Source: Chitinophagaceae bacterium UBA4407
GTDB taxonomy: Bacteria; Bacteroidota; Bacteroidia; Chitinophagales; Chitinophagaceae
DNA: 64,000 bases
Assembly: GCA_002390845.1 (NCBI GenBank)
Contig: DGQT01000045.1
Coordinates: 1-64,000, forward strand
Reading direction: 5' to 3'
Below, one piece after another: positions 36,400-44,143 of this stretch. Within the stretch, counting starts at the first letter, position 1; the number at the start of each line of letters is the position of its first letter. Position numbers and translations under genes: made by a program. A model generated the notes under the pieces. It saw nothing but the letters and a program-made list of their open reading frames with translations, did not search any database and had not been told where the DNA came from.

Positions 36400-36580
36400 T
36401 GTTGCGTCGCACACTTGTACGTTCGGAATATTGCCCGACAGTCAACGGTAAACCGAAGAATCAACAATACAAGATATGCCATCGCTTTTATCTTCGCTTT
36501 GCTCAATAAAGCTATGGCAGTCGAAGTGTGCGACGCAACGAAAGCCTCATGCTTTTGCTAATGCCGGGTCAATAAAAATA
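36400..36580. repeat. Intergenic palindromic repeat, copy 11
   Basis: TTGCGTCGCACACTTGTACG (about 36402-36421) is inverted against GAAGTGTGCGACGCAACGAA (36524-36543), followed by AGCCTCATGCTTTTGC and GCCGGGTCAATAAAA. It lies between the divergent leuS and ftsX genes. Confidence 0.78.
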
Positions 36581-36620
36581 ATGCGCTTATACTAAGCCTG
36601 ATAATATGTCGTTATGAGTG

Positions 36621-36651
36621 CGTGCAAATGTAAGTGAATCCATTAAATTTG
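36621..36651 (+). promoter_or_regulatory. Predicted promoter of ftsX
   Basis: The -7 box TAAATTTG (36644-36651) matches TAnnTTTG fully. A weak -33 box (CGTG, 36621-36624) lies 19 bp upstream, the normal spacing. The distance to the ftsX start is about 40 bp. Confidence 0.5.
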
Positions 36652-36690
36652 CGCCCGGAGCCAAAGCGTTTAACCCTTTAAATTAATATT

Positions 36691-37566
36691 ATGGCTGATA
36701 CCAGCAAGTCTTCATTGCGCCGCAGTAAACCAAATTATGTGTACAGCATTATAGGCGTATCGCTTGTATTGCTGATTATGGGTGTTATGGGATGGGTATT
36801 ACTAAACTTTAGCAGGGTGGGTAATTCGTTTAAAGAAGATATCCGCATAAGCGCCTACCTGCGTACTCAAAACAAAGACACCATAGCGCAGATTCAGAAA
36901 TATATTGCCGCGCAACCTTACGCAAAAGATGTACAATATATTAATAAAGACCAGGCAAAACTGTTATGGAATAAAGATAATAATGAAGACTGGGGCAAGA
37001 TACTGGATTATAACCCACTACCAGAAAGTATTGATTTTTATGCCCGCGCCGAATATGTAAATACAGATAGCCTTACAAAAATATCTGCTTCAATTATGGG
37101 GGCCTATGGCAACCAGGTTACGGACCTGCAATACCCCCGGATATTGGTGAGCAGCATTACTGAAAAAACCAAAATGTTTGGGATTGCCTTTATTGTTATT
37201 TCTATATTACTATGCATTATTGTAATATTCAGCATAGATAATACTATTCGACTGGCCATGTTCAGTAACAGGTTTCTTATAAAAACCATGCAGATGGTAG
37301 GCGCAACCAGAAATTTTATTGCAAAACCGATGGACATAAGAGCAATTATTAACGGACTTATCAGTGCTGGTATTTCTATCGGTATTTTGTTTGGATTGAT
37401 TACCTGGCTTGAAAGCCTGATACCACAACTTAAGGCAATCAGGGACATACAGCTCAATCTTATTCTGTTTGGCGGGATGGTGCTGTTGGGGGTAAGTATT
37501 TCGGTGTATAGCACGCACAGGAGTGTTATAAAATATTTAAAAATGAAATTAGACGACCTGTATTAA
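36691..37566 (+). CDS. ftsX: Cell division protein FtsX
   Basis: Inner-membrane partner of FtsE that activates septal peptidoglycan hydrolases. At 291 residues it has the expected order: a cytoplasmic N-terminus (SSLRRSKPNY), TM1 (about 17-38), an extracellular domain (about 40-165), and three TM segments toward the C-terminus. The motif KTMQMVGATRNFIAKPM between TM2 and TM3 is characteristic. No ftsE is adjacent, as is usual in Bacteroidota. DUF3098 and uppP follow on the same strand, a conserved cluster that ties envelope growth and lipid-carrier recycling. Confidence 0.94.
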   Translation: MADTSKSSLRRSKPNYVYSIIGVSLVLLIMGVMGWVLLNFSRVGNSFKEDIRISAYLRTQNKDTIAQIQKYIAAQPYAKDVQYINKDQAKLLWNKDNNEDWGKILDYNPLPESIDFYARAEYVNTDSLTKISASIMGAYGNQVTDLQYPRILVSSITEKTKMFGIAFIVISILLCIIVIFSIDNTIRLAMFSNRFLIKTMQMVGATRNFIAKPMDIRAIINGLISAGISIGILFGLITWLESLIPQLKAIRDIQLNLILFGGMVLLGVSISVYSTHRSVIKYLKMKLDDLY

Positions 37567-37654
37567 TGATTGTTGCCGTTGCAAACATTGCTTATTACAA
37601 AGCTTTCAGGCAATTTGATGGTATAAGATTTTTTAATCTTTGTATAATCCGGCA

Positions 37655-37687
37655 TTTGATTTTTTAATTTATTATACATTATCTTGC
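37655..37687 (+). promoter_or_regulatory. Predicted promoter of DUF3098-uppP
   Basis: TTTG (37655-37658), 21-bp spacer, TATCTTGC (37680-37687). This is close to the Bacteroidota TTTG/TAnnTTTG consensus. The expected transcription start is about 10 bp before the DUF3098 start codon, giving a very short leader. Confidence 0.5.
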
Positions 37688-37703
37688 AGCCCTTAAAACA
37701 GTG

Positions 37704-37967
37704 ATGATGACCGATTTAAAACAAAAGCCACTACCAACCCTTTTTACAAAAGAAAATTATACCTGGATGATTATAGGAGCCTTGATTTTGGGATTGGGTA
37801 TGATATTAATGGCGGGCGGAAAAAATCTGGATCCTAATGTTTTTGATAAAAATGTTGTTTACAGCACTACCAGAATTACCATTGCACCCATATTAATAGT
37901 AGCGGGTTTGCTGATTGAAGTATATGCAATTTTTAAGAAACCAAAACAATCAGCAAACAGTAATTAA
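37704..37967 (+). CDS. DUF3098 membrane protein
   Basis: Small protein of about 87 residues with two hydrophobic segments (WMIIGALILGLGMILMAGG and ITIAPILIVAGLLIEVYAIF) joined by a short loop containing NLDPNVFDKNVVYSTTR, the hallmark of DUF3098. Function unknown. The family typically stands between ftsX and uppP, as here, which suggests a link to cell-envelope synthesis (inference). The start is one of two consecutive ATG codons (37704 or 37707) after a GTG. Confidence 0.9.
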   Translation: MMTDLKQKPLPTLFTKENYTWMIIGALILGLGMILMAGGKNLDPNVFDKNVVYSTTRITIAPILIVAGLLIEVYAIFKKPKQSANSN

Positions 37968-38030
37968 GGCTGTATTTAACCCTTCCAGTTTCATCCCATT
38001 TCAACTGATTAAATTAACACCAATATTAAC

Positions 38031-38828
38031 ATGTCTCCAATTCAAGCCGCAGTATTAGCCGTTGTTGAAGGACTTACAGAGTTTTTACCAATATCATCTA
38101 CCGGTCACCTGATTATGGTGAGTTCGCTAATGGGTATTGGCAAAGAAGATTTTACGCAGTTTTTTGAAGTTGCCATACAGCTTGGCGCTATTCTTTCTGT
38201 TGTTGTTTTATACTGGAGAAAGTTTTTCCATTTTAAAGAGTGGCAGTTTTATGTAAAACTGGGTATCGCTGTTATTCCTGCACTTGTGTTTGGATATTTC
38301 CTGGGACCTAAGATTGATTTGTTGCTTATTAATCCATTATACACAGCTCTGGCTATTTTAGGCGGAGGTTTTGTATTATTATTTATCGACAATATTTTTC
38401 ATAAACCTAAAATAAAAGAAGAAAAAGAGATTACGTTTCTCAATGGATTAATGATTGGTATATTTCAATGTGCCGCATTAATACCAGGGGTAAGCCGCAG
38501 TGCAGCAAGTATCATAGGTGGTATGCAACAAAAGCTTACCCGCAGCCTTGCCGCAGAATTTTCTTTTTTTCTTGCAGTGCCAACCATGGCGGCAGCTACA
38601 GGCTATAAGTTATTAGAAACACTTAAGTCAAGCCCTGAGGTATTTCATAATTCTGATAATATGAAAGCGCTCCTTATTGGTAATGTAGTTGCGTTTGTGG
38701 TAGCATTTTTTACCATGCGTTTTTTAGTTGATTTTATAAAAAAATACGGGTTTAAATATTTTGGCTGGTACAGAATCTGCATTGGCCTGGTTTTTCTTTT
38801 AATGATTAAAATGAACCAGATCAGGTAA
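38031..38828 (+). CDS. uppP: Undecaprenyl-diphosphate phosphatase
   Basis: Integral membrane enzyme (BacA/UppP) of 265 residues that dephosphorylates undecaprenyl pyrophosphate to recycle the lipid carrier for peptidoglycan and surface glycans. Both catalytic motifs are clear: EGLTEFLPISSTGH (13-26) and PGVSRSAASIIGG (about 152-164). About eight hydrophobic segments fit the family. It lies 63 bp after DUF3098 and is followed by a terminator, so the operon ends here; truB, often next in related genomes, is not present. Confidence 0.96.
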   Translation: MSPIQAAVLAVVEGLTEFLPISSTGHLIMVSSLMGIGKEDFTQFFEVAIQLGAILSVVVLYWRKFFHFKEWQFYVKLGIAVIPALVFGYFLGPKIDLLLINPLYTALAILGGGFVLLFIDNIFHKPKIKEEKEITFLNGLMIGIFQCAALIPGVSRSAASIIGGMQQKLTRSLAAEFSFFLAVPTMAAATGYKLLETLKSSPEVFHNSDNMKALLIGNVVAFVVAFFTMRFLVDFIKKYGFKYFGWYRICIGLVFLLMIKMNQIR

Positions 38829-38879
38829 TTCATTGAATGCAGAACTGCTGAATGATATTAATAAAATTGCTTAATTTTC

Positions 38880-38912
38880 CTGCCTGCCGCTTTCGGCAGG
38901 CAGCTTTATTTT
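38880..38912 (+). terminator. Intrinsic terminator after uppP
   Basis: Stem CTGCCTGCC / GGCAGGCAG (38880-38888 with 38895-38903), 6-nt loop, then CTTTATTTT. It ends about 10 bp before the MFS gene. Confidence 0.85.
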
Positions 38913-38923
38913 AATACAACCTC

Positions 38924-40234
38924 ATGCAAACTGCTTCAAAAAAAGTAATTAACGGATGGGCAATGTACGACTGGGCAAACAGCGTTTACAACCTGGTAAT
39001 AACAACAACTTTTTTCCCCATTTATTTTACCGCCGTTACAAAGAATGCTGATGGCAGTGATATTGTTTCCTTTATGGGAAGAAAATTTGTAAACTCATCA
39101 TTATACGATTATACGTTGGCCGCTTCATATTTACTGGTCGCTTTATTTTACCCCATCCTTACTTCTGTTGCTGATACAAGAGGCAACAAAAAGAGCTTCA
39201 TGAAGTTTTTTTGTTACCTCGGCGCTTTTGGCTGCTCGCTTTTATTTTTCTTTAATGCGGGCAATCTTTGGCTGGGTGTAATTGCTTTTATGATGGCATG
39301 TATGGGTTATGTGGGCAGCGTTGTTTTTTACAATGCTTACCTGCCCGAAATTGCTGCACCGGAAGACCGTGACAGGATCAGTGCCAAAGGATATTCTTAT
39401 GGTTATATCGGCAGTGTACTAATGCAGGCTATTGGTTTTGCGCTTGTATTGATGATAAAGGATGATCCATTACTTGGCCCAAGAATTACATTTTTACTGG
39501 TTGGTTTATGGTGGCTGGGTTTTGCACAAATAACATTTGCAAGGCTGCCAAAAGAGAGCCGCCCCGAAATTATAAAAGGTAATATTTTTACCGATGGTTT
39601 TAAAGAAGTAAAAAAGGTATACCGCGAAATAAAGCAATTACCGCTTTTAAAAAGATTTCTCCGTGGCTTTTTCTTCTACAGCATGGGCGTGCAAACCGTA
39701 ATGCTTGCAGCAACTTTGTTTGGAAGCAAATTACTGGGGCTGCCAGATACAAAACTCATCATAACTGTAGTGCTCATTCAGTTGGTAGCAATCTTAGGAG
39801 CAATTGTAATGAGCCGTTTATCTGCGGTTTACGGCAACATTAAAGTATTAATGGGTGTTGTTTTATTCTGGATCGTTGTATGCATTGCTGCATATTTTAC
39901 TGCGCAGGTAAAAGAAAATGGCGGCGATCCGGAGTATCTTTTCTATGGTCTTGCTATGGCGGTTGGTTTGGTTATGGGCGGCATTCAATCTTTAAGCCGT
40001 TCCACTTATGCCAAGCTAATGCCCGAAACAAAAGATACCGCTTCGTATTTTAGCTATTACGACCTTACTGAAAAGATCGCCATTGTAATCGGTATTTTTA
40101 GTTTTGGTTTTATAGAGGAGCTTACAGGAAGCATGAAAAATTCAGTGCTTTCGCTCATTGTTTTTTTTGTTGTTGGTTTTGCCTGGTTGCTATCTGCTTT
40201 GGCAAAACAAAAAGAACAAATGGCAGCCCGTTAG
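38924..40234 (+). CDS. MFS transporter (UMF1/Atg22-like)
   Basis: Inner-membrane protein of 436 residues with about 12 hydrophobic segments. The N-terminus KVINGWAMYDWANSVYNLVITTTFFPIYF is diagnostic for the UMF1 (Vps22/Atg22-like) branch of the major facilitator superfamily. Other family motifs are YNAYLPEIAAPEDRDRISAKGYSYGYIGS and GGIQSLSRSTYAKLMPE. The substrate is not established for bacterial members. It is transcribed separately from uppP by virtue of the intervening terminator; a repeat arm follows the stop. Confidence 0.9.
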   Translation: MQTASKKVINGWAMYDWANSVYNLVITTTFFPIYFTAVTKNADGSDIVSFMGRKFVNSSLYDYTLAASYLLVALFYPILTSVADTRGNKKSFMKFFCYLGAFGCSLLFFFNAGNLWLGVIAFMMACMGYVGSVVFYNAYLPEIAAPEDRDRISAKGYSYGYIGSVLMQAIGFALVLMIKDDPLLGPRITFLLVGLWWLGFAQITFARLPKESRPEIIKGNIFTDGFKEVKKVYREIKQLPLLKRFLRGFFFYSMGVQTVMLAATLFGSKLLGLPDTKLIITVVLIQLVAILGAIVMSRLSAVYGNIKVLMGVVLFWIVVCIAAYFTAQVKENGGDPEYLFYGLAMAVGLVMGGIQSLSRSTYAKLMPETKDTASYFSYYDLTEKIAIVIGIFSFGFIEELTGSMKNSVLSLIVFFVVGFAWLLSALAKQKEQMAAR

Positions 40235-40249
40235 TTATTGATAAAATAC

Positions 40250-40310
40250 ATTTTTGGGGCCAGGCATTTATACTACTATGAAGCTTTACTTGCGTCGCAC
40301 ACTTATGCTA
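40250..40310. repeat. Intergenic palindromic repeat, copy 12 (single left arm)
   Basis: TTTTTGGGGCCAGGCATTTA, then GAAGCTTTACTTGCGTCGCA and CACTTATGC. Only the left arm is recognisable; the inverted right arm is missing. It begins 16 bp after the MFS stop codon. Confidence 0.65.
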
Positions 40311-40373
40311 TATAACAATTCGGATCAAAATACAAACAGCCTGCAACACTATAGCAATCTATAATTCAGCACT

Positions 40374-41249
40374 ATGAAATTATATACAATCAATACAGGG
40401 TTTTTTAAGTTAGACGGCGGTGCCATGTTTGGCGTAGTGCCCAAAAGCATCTGGAACAAATTAAACCCGGCAGATGAAAACAATCTTTGTAACTGGGCCA
40501 TGCGCAGCTTATTGATCGAGGATGGTAACCGGTTAATACTAATCGACACGGGAATTGGCAATAAACAAGATGCAAAATTCTTCAGCCACTATTATCTTTC
40601 GGGTAACGATACACTCGATACATCTCTTGCCGCACAAGGCTTTCACCGCGATGATATTACCGATGTAATTCTTACGCACCTGCATTTTGATCATTGTGGT
40701 GGTAGTATTATCTGTGAAAATGATCAACTTATAACAGCGTTTAAGAATGCGGTTTACTGGAGCAACAAAGATCATTGGCAGTGGGCAACACAACCAAACG
40801 ATAGAGAGAAAGCTTCATTTCTTAAAGAAAATATTTTACCAATTGCTGAGAGTGGACACTTGAAATTTATTGATACACCATCATCAACATTAGAGCAAAG
40901 CGGGAAACTCCCCGATACTGCTTTTAATGAAAACATCAGCCTGCGTTTTGTGAACGGGCATACCGGTATGATGATGTTGCCGCAAATAAAGTATAAAGAA
41001 AAAACAATCGTATATCTCGCCGATCTGATGCCTTCTGTGAACCATTTGCCCATACCTTATGTGATGGCTTATGATATGTTTCCGCTTACAACTTTAAATG
41101 AAAAAAAATCTTTTCTTAAAGAGGCAGTTGAAAATGATTACATACTTTTCTTTGAGCACGATGCGGTTAATGAATGCTGCACGTTGCAACAAACGGAAAA
41201 AGGAATACGGCAGAAAGATGTATTTGATCTTTCTGCGATGGGTTTATAA
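40374..41249 (+). CDS. MBL-fold metallo-hydrolase
   Basis: Hydrolase of 291 residues with the metallo-beta-lactamase metal motif THLHFDH (His102, His104, Asp106, His107) followed by CGGS, and additional ligand candidates in NGHTGMM (His about 196), YLADLMPS (Asp) and FFEHDAV (His). Similar proteins are annotated as lactonase/quorum-quenching-like or generic MBL-fold enzymes; the substrate is not assignable here. It stands alone between two repeat copies. No leaderless or strong promoter signature is seen. Confidence 0.88.
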   Translation: MKLYTINTGFFKLDGGAMFGVVPKSIWNKLNPADENNLCNWAMRSLLIEDGNRLILIDTGIGNKQDAKFFSHYYLSGNDTLDTSLAAQGFHRDDITDVILTHLHFDHCGGSIICENDQLITAFKNAVYWSNKDHWQWATQPNDREKASFLKENILPIAESGHLKFIDTPSSTLEQSGKLPDTAFNENISLRFVNGHTGMMMLPQIKYKEKTIVYLADLMPSVNHLPIPYVMAYDMFPLTTLNEKKSFLKEAVENDYILFFEHDAVNECCTLQQTEKGIRQKDVFDLSAMGL

Positions 41250-41330
41250 AGCAGTCTTGAAAAAGTTATCAAATACCGGAACGCAAATGAGTGTTATCTG
41301 GAAATCAATTCAGGAAAGGCGGTCATGGCT

Positions 41331-41420
41331 GTTCGCATGTTGCCATGAAAGAGGAACTGTGAACCGAGCGTGGCAAGTAAAGCCTCATAGCAGTATAAAT
41401 GCCTGGTTCAAAAAAATTTC
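41331..41420. repeat. Intergenic palindromic repeat, copy 13 (single right arm, alternative module)
   Basis: TTGCCATGAAAGAGGAACTG, TGAACCGAGCGTGGCAAG, AAAGCCTCATAG, then GCCTGGTTCAAAAAAATT. It joins the alternative core to the standard outer end found in copy 3, which shows the modules are exchangeable. It ends next to the DUF3108 stop codon. Confidence 0.75.
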
Positions 41421-41422
41421 TT

Positions 41423-42214
41423 TTACCTGAAATTAATAAGTGAACTTAACGGATGGCGCAGGTTTTTATACTGCATCATATCTATTTTAATAGTGCCCAC
41501 AACAATGGGGCTTTCTATACGTAGCGGAATATGGTTGGCATCGTCACTTACCCAAACAGTCATTTTTTCACCCCCCTGGAATATGGTACCTTTTACAAGT
41601 AAGGGTTTAAACTTAATAGCATTGAATTTGCCATATTTCGTTTTTACGGTTTCTTTTCCCATGTAGCGTATATACAGGTTGTACACTTCGTTATCAAGAA
41701 ACATATCGAAAGGTATTTTGTCGCCGGCTTTGTATTTACTGAAATCTATATTGCGAGCATAATAAATTGAACTTAAAACATCCTGTACACAGTTGGGTAC
41801 TTTAAAAACACCTGAATTGGTTATTGCCGTATTGGTCTCCTGGTTAAAGGTAATGTTCTCTGTTTTTTTATAACCGCCCTCGTCTACATTGCGTATGAAT
41901 TTTAAAGGCTGCATGTTAGCGGTATCAAAATAAGTTTCGTACCGGTCGCGTACTTTGAATATCCAGTCGTAGCTTGAGTTTGACTTTCCATCACCTACAA
42001 CATGGTAGCAGGGTTTATTGTTGATCTTATCTAATGAGAGAGCAAAATTAGCAGTGCCTGCATTTACATAAATGCCTGCAACGGAGTAGAATATATTAAA
42101 TGTAATTTGTTCGCCGGAATTGAAAGCAGTATTGTGTATGCCACAAAAATCATCTCCTGCCGTAAGCTTCATCCAACTAAATGTGCTGATAACAATTATT
42201 AAAAATTTCTTCAC
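41423..42214 (-). CDS. DUF3108 exported protein
   Basis: Protein of 263 residues with a signal peptide (ends LTAGD, about 20). The family motifs include AFNSGEQITFNIFYSVAGIYVNAGTANF near the N-terminus and MTVWVSDDANHIPLRIESPI near the C-terminus. DUF3108 proteins are periplasmic or outer-membrane-associated beta-rich proteins of unknown function. It immediately follows the UPF0104 gene (2-bp gap) and is clearly co-transcribed with it, a linkage known in other Bacteroidota. Confidence 0.88.
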   Translation of the reverse strand: MKKFLIIVISTFSWMKLTAGDDFCGIHNTAFNSGEQITFNIFYSVAGIYVNAGTANFALSLDKINNKPCYHVVGDGKSNSSYDWIFKVRDRYETYFDTANMQPLKFIRNVDEGGYKKTENITFNQETNTAITNSGVFKVPNCVQDVLSSIYYARNIDFSKYKAGDKIPFDMFLDNEVYNLYIRYMGKETVKTKYGKFNAIKFKPLLVKGTIFQGGEKMTVWVSDDANHIPLRIESPIVVGTIKIDMMQYKNLRHPLSSLINFR

Positions 42215-42215
42215 G

Positions 42216-43181
42216 TTACCTGTTTCTGAATAATTTAATGCCTAATATAAACAAACTTCCTGCCACAGCCGGAATAATAAGATTTAACAACCATATTCCT
42301 GCCGTTGTTGCAATAATGCCAAGCTTATTTGCTGTTAAGATGCCAAAAAGTTGCAAAGCCGCTTCGCCCCTTAGCCCTAAATCTGCCACGGGTATCGTGG
42401 GTAAAATTGCCAGCACAAGAAAAAGAACGCTTATGGTACAGATTGCAGCTATGCTGTTCAACTGTACATTAAAAATATGCAACATAACCAGATACTGAAC
42501 GATAAATACTGAAAACCTTATGAATGAGAGCAACAAAATTCTTGTTAAATCTTTGCTGCTTATATTTTCAAGAGGCGCTATCATAAACCTGTATTTCTGC
42601 ACCACAGGTATTTTCTCAAACATAATCGTAAGCCAGCTAAGTTTAAAATAGACAAACAAAATAAGCAATACCCCCATGGCGATCAAAAAAACAATACCAT
42701 TAACCCAAAAGACAGACAACCCCTGAAATGCACCTGCATGCTGCCATACCGTTTGTTTTAAGTACAATAGACCTGCCAGCCCTGCAGTAAGCGTTACAAT
42801 TAATTGGGCCATACTGCCTACCAGTGTTAATGTTACAGAACGCAGGCGGTTTCCTTCTTTCATATACACAATGCGGCCTGCATAATCGCCAATGCCGTTG
42901 GGAACAAACAGGGATAATGAAAGGCCCGATAACACTGCCCTGTAGGCCATAAAAAAATTCACCTTTTGTACACGTGAAACCAATATCTGCCACTTTCCTG
43001 CTTCAATGCCCCAGTTCATTAACATCAGCAAAATCAGTAACAGTATGAGCCAGATATTATTGCCGGATACGGCACCACGCAACAGGTCTTTTGTTTGCTG
43101 TAAACTAACATCATCCTTAACCTTGTAATAAATAGATGCAGAAAGTATAATAAACAGCAGCGGGCCAATTATGTAGTTCAA
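42216..43181 (-). CDS. UPF0104/lysylphosphatidylglycerol synthase TM-like (flippase-like) protein
   Basis: Inner-membrane protein of about 321 residues with some eight hydrophobic segments. Family motifs are SLSLFVPNGIGDYAGRIVYM and LPTIPVADLGLRGEAAL. Members related to the flippase domain of MprF may move lipids; the substrate here is unknown. No ATG is in frame at the 5' end. The called start is TTG at 43181, but a CTG at 43205 would add KKRYKIWL, which resembles the basic N-terminus of homologues. The true start may therefore be non-ATG and up to 8 codons further upstream. Confidence 0.85.
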   Translation of the reverse strand: MNYIIGPLLFIILSASIYYKVKDDVSLQQTKDLLRGAVSGNNIWLILLLILLMLMNWGIEAGKWQILVSRVQKVNFFMAYRAVLSGLSLSLFVPNGIGDYAGRIVYMKEGNRLRSVTLTLVGSMAQLIVTLTAGLAGLLYLKQTVWQHAGAFQGLSVFWVNGIVFLIAMGVLLILFVYFKLSWLTIMFEKIPVVQKYRFMIAPLENISSKDLTRILLLSFIRFSVFIVQYLVMLHIFNVQLNSIAAICTISVLFLVLAILPTIPVADLGLRGEAALQLFGILTANKLGIIATTAGIWLLNLIIPAVAGSLFILGIKLFRNR

Positions 43182-43265
43182 CCATATTTTGTATCGCTTC
43201 TTCAGGTAATATTTTTTTCAAACCTACACTAAAACATGCAATGAATATTTTCAACTTATTTTAAG

Positions 43266-43325
43266 TTTTTTTTATGAGCCCAGCTTACATTCATTGAGCA
43301 GCTTTTCTTGCGTCGCACTCTTGAG
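43266..43325. repeat. Intergenic palindromic repeat, copy 14 (single left arm)
   Basis: TTTTTTTATGAGCCCAGCTT leads to GCAGCTTTTCTTGCGTCGCA then CTCTTGAGAG. It fits the standard left arm up to the core; the inverted arm is absent. It lies between the UPF0104 and DUF2721 genes. Confidence 0.68.
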
Positions 43326-43398
43326 AGGGTTAGAACATTTTTCAGCTAAGGCTGCACGAATACCAACCTTTGTAAAATGCAGAGCAGCTAAAGCACAA

Positions 43399-43842
43399 TT
43401 AATCCCGCTCAAATTTTTTCTTAATATAATCAACCAATGTTGGGTCTTCAAGGCCCTGCATATCGCTTAGCTCCAGTTCAATTGCTTTGGTGCTTTGAAT
43501 AATTTCTACCAGTGAAAATATAAGCGACATTGCAAATGAAATTATGGCCAACGCAAACGAAACACGTGCCCAGCTCATTTCGTTAACGTAAATCATGTAC
43601 ATGCAAAAGATTGAAAAAAGAAAACTTGCCACACCAAGAAATTGCATGTTCTTAATCAGCCGCAGCCTGTACTTCATGCTTTTAATTTGCCCGTGAATGA
43701 TTGCCTGGGTATTGTCAGTTTTAAATTTATCGTGCAGGCTGCGTACACGGCTGGCAAGGGCAAGAAAGCGGTTGGTGTATGCCAGCATAATTAAGCTGAT
43801 TGCCGGGAAGAGCAGTGCCGGTGTATTGATAGTTATGTCCAT
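43399..43842 (-). CDS. DUF2721 membrane protein
   Basis: Protein of 147 residues with hydrophobic segments at about 8-28, 68-88 and 92-115. Family features are the N-terminal TPALLFPAISLIMLAYTNRFLALASRVR, the central charged helix and the C-terminal LELSDMQ. No function is known. It stands alone between two repeats. Confidence 0.88.
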   Translation of the reverse strand: MDITINTPALLFPAISLIMLAYTNRFLALASRVRSLHDKFKTDNTQAIIHGQIKSMKYRLRLIKNMQFLGVASFLFSIFCMYMIYVNEMSWARVSFALAIISFAMSLIFSLVEIIQSTKAIELELSDMQGLEDPTLVDYIKKKFERD

Positions 43843-43937
43843 AAATCAAACCTACATAAAAGTTTATGCATTATGAGCATAAGATATTGCTGTGCGTAAT
43901 TTATAAAAAGGCCGTAGTTTATTGCTGAATAGAAATT

Positions 43938-44080
43938 GGTACGTACAAGTGTGCGATCCCGAAATGAATTCGGGACAGGCTGCCACGCTTCGCTTAATTG
44001 TTGCTATGAAAAGGGAACTTTGAAACGAGCGTGGCAACAAAAGCATCATAGAATTACTAAAGCCCGGATCAAAAAAAATA
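43938..44080. repeat. Intergenic palindromic repeat, copy 15 (mixed modules)
   Basis: ACGTACAAGTGTGCGATCCC and GAAATGAATTCGGGACAGGC join to the alternative module (CTTCGCTTAATTGTTGCTATG ... AACGAGCGTGGCAAC). The right end is GCATCATAG ... GCCCGGATCAAAAAAAAT. Both core types lie within one element. Confidence 0.75.
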
Positions 44081-44091
44081 AAGCTATAAAT

Positions 44092-44120
44092 AAAAAAGGC
44101 TGCTGCAATTTGCAGCAACC
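44092..44120 (-). terminator. Intrinsic terminator of the TonB-dependent receptor gene
   Basis: Minus-strand stem GGTTGCTGCAA / TTGCAGCAGCC (one wobble), followed by TTTTTTATTT. It lies about 25 bp after the stop codon. Confidence 0.85.
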
Positions 44121-44143
44121 TATGCACATAAACCAAAACTATT

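Noticed and set aside
41098..41430. 110-codon plus-strand open frame
   Set aside because: Overlaps the end of the MBL gene in another frame and continues through repeat copy 13.
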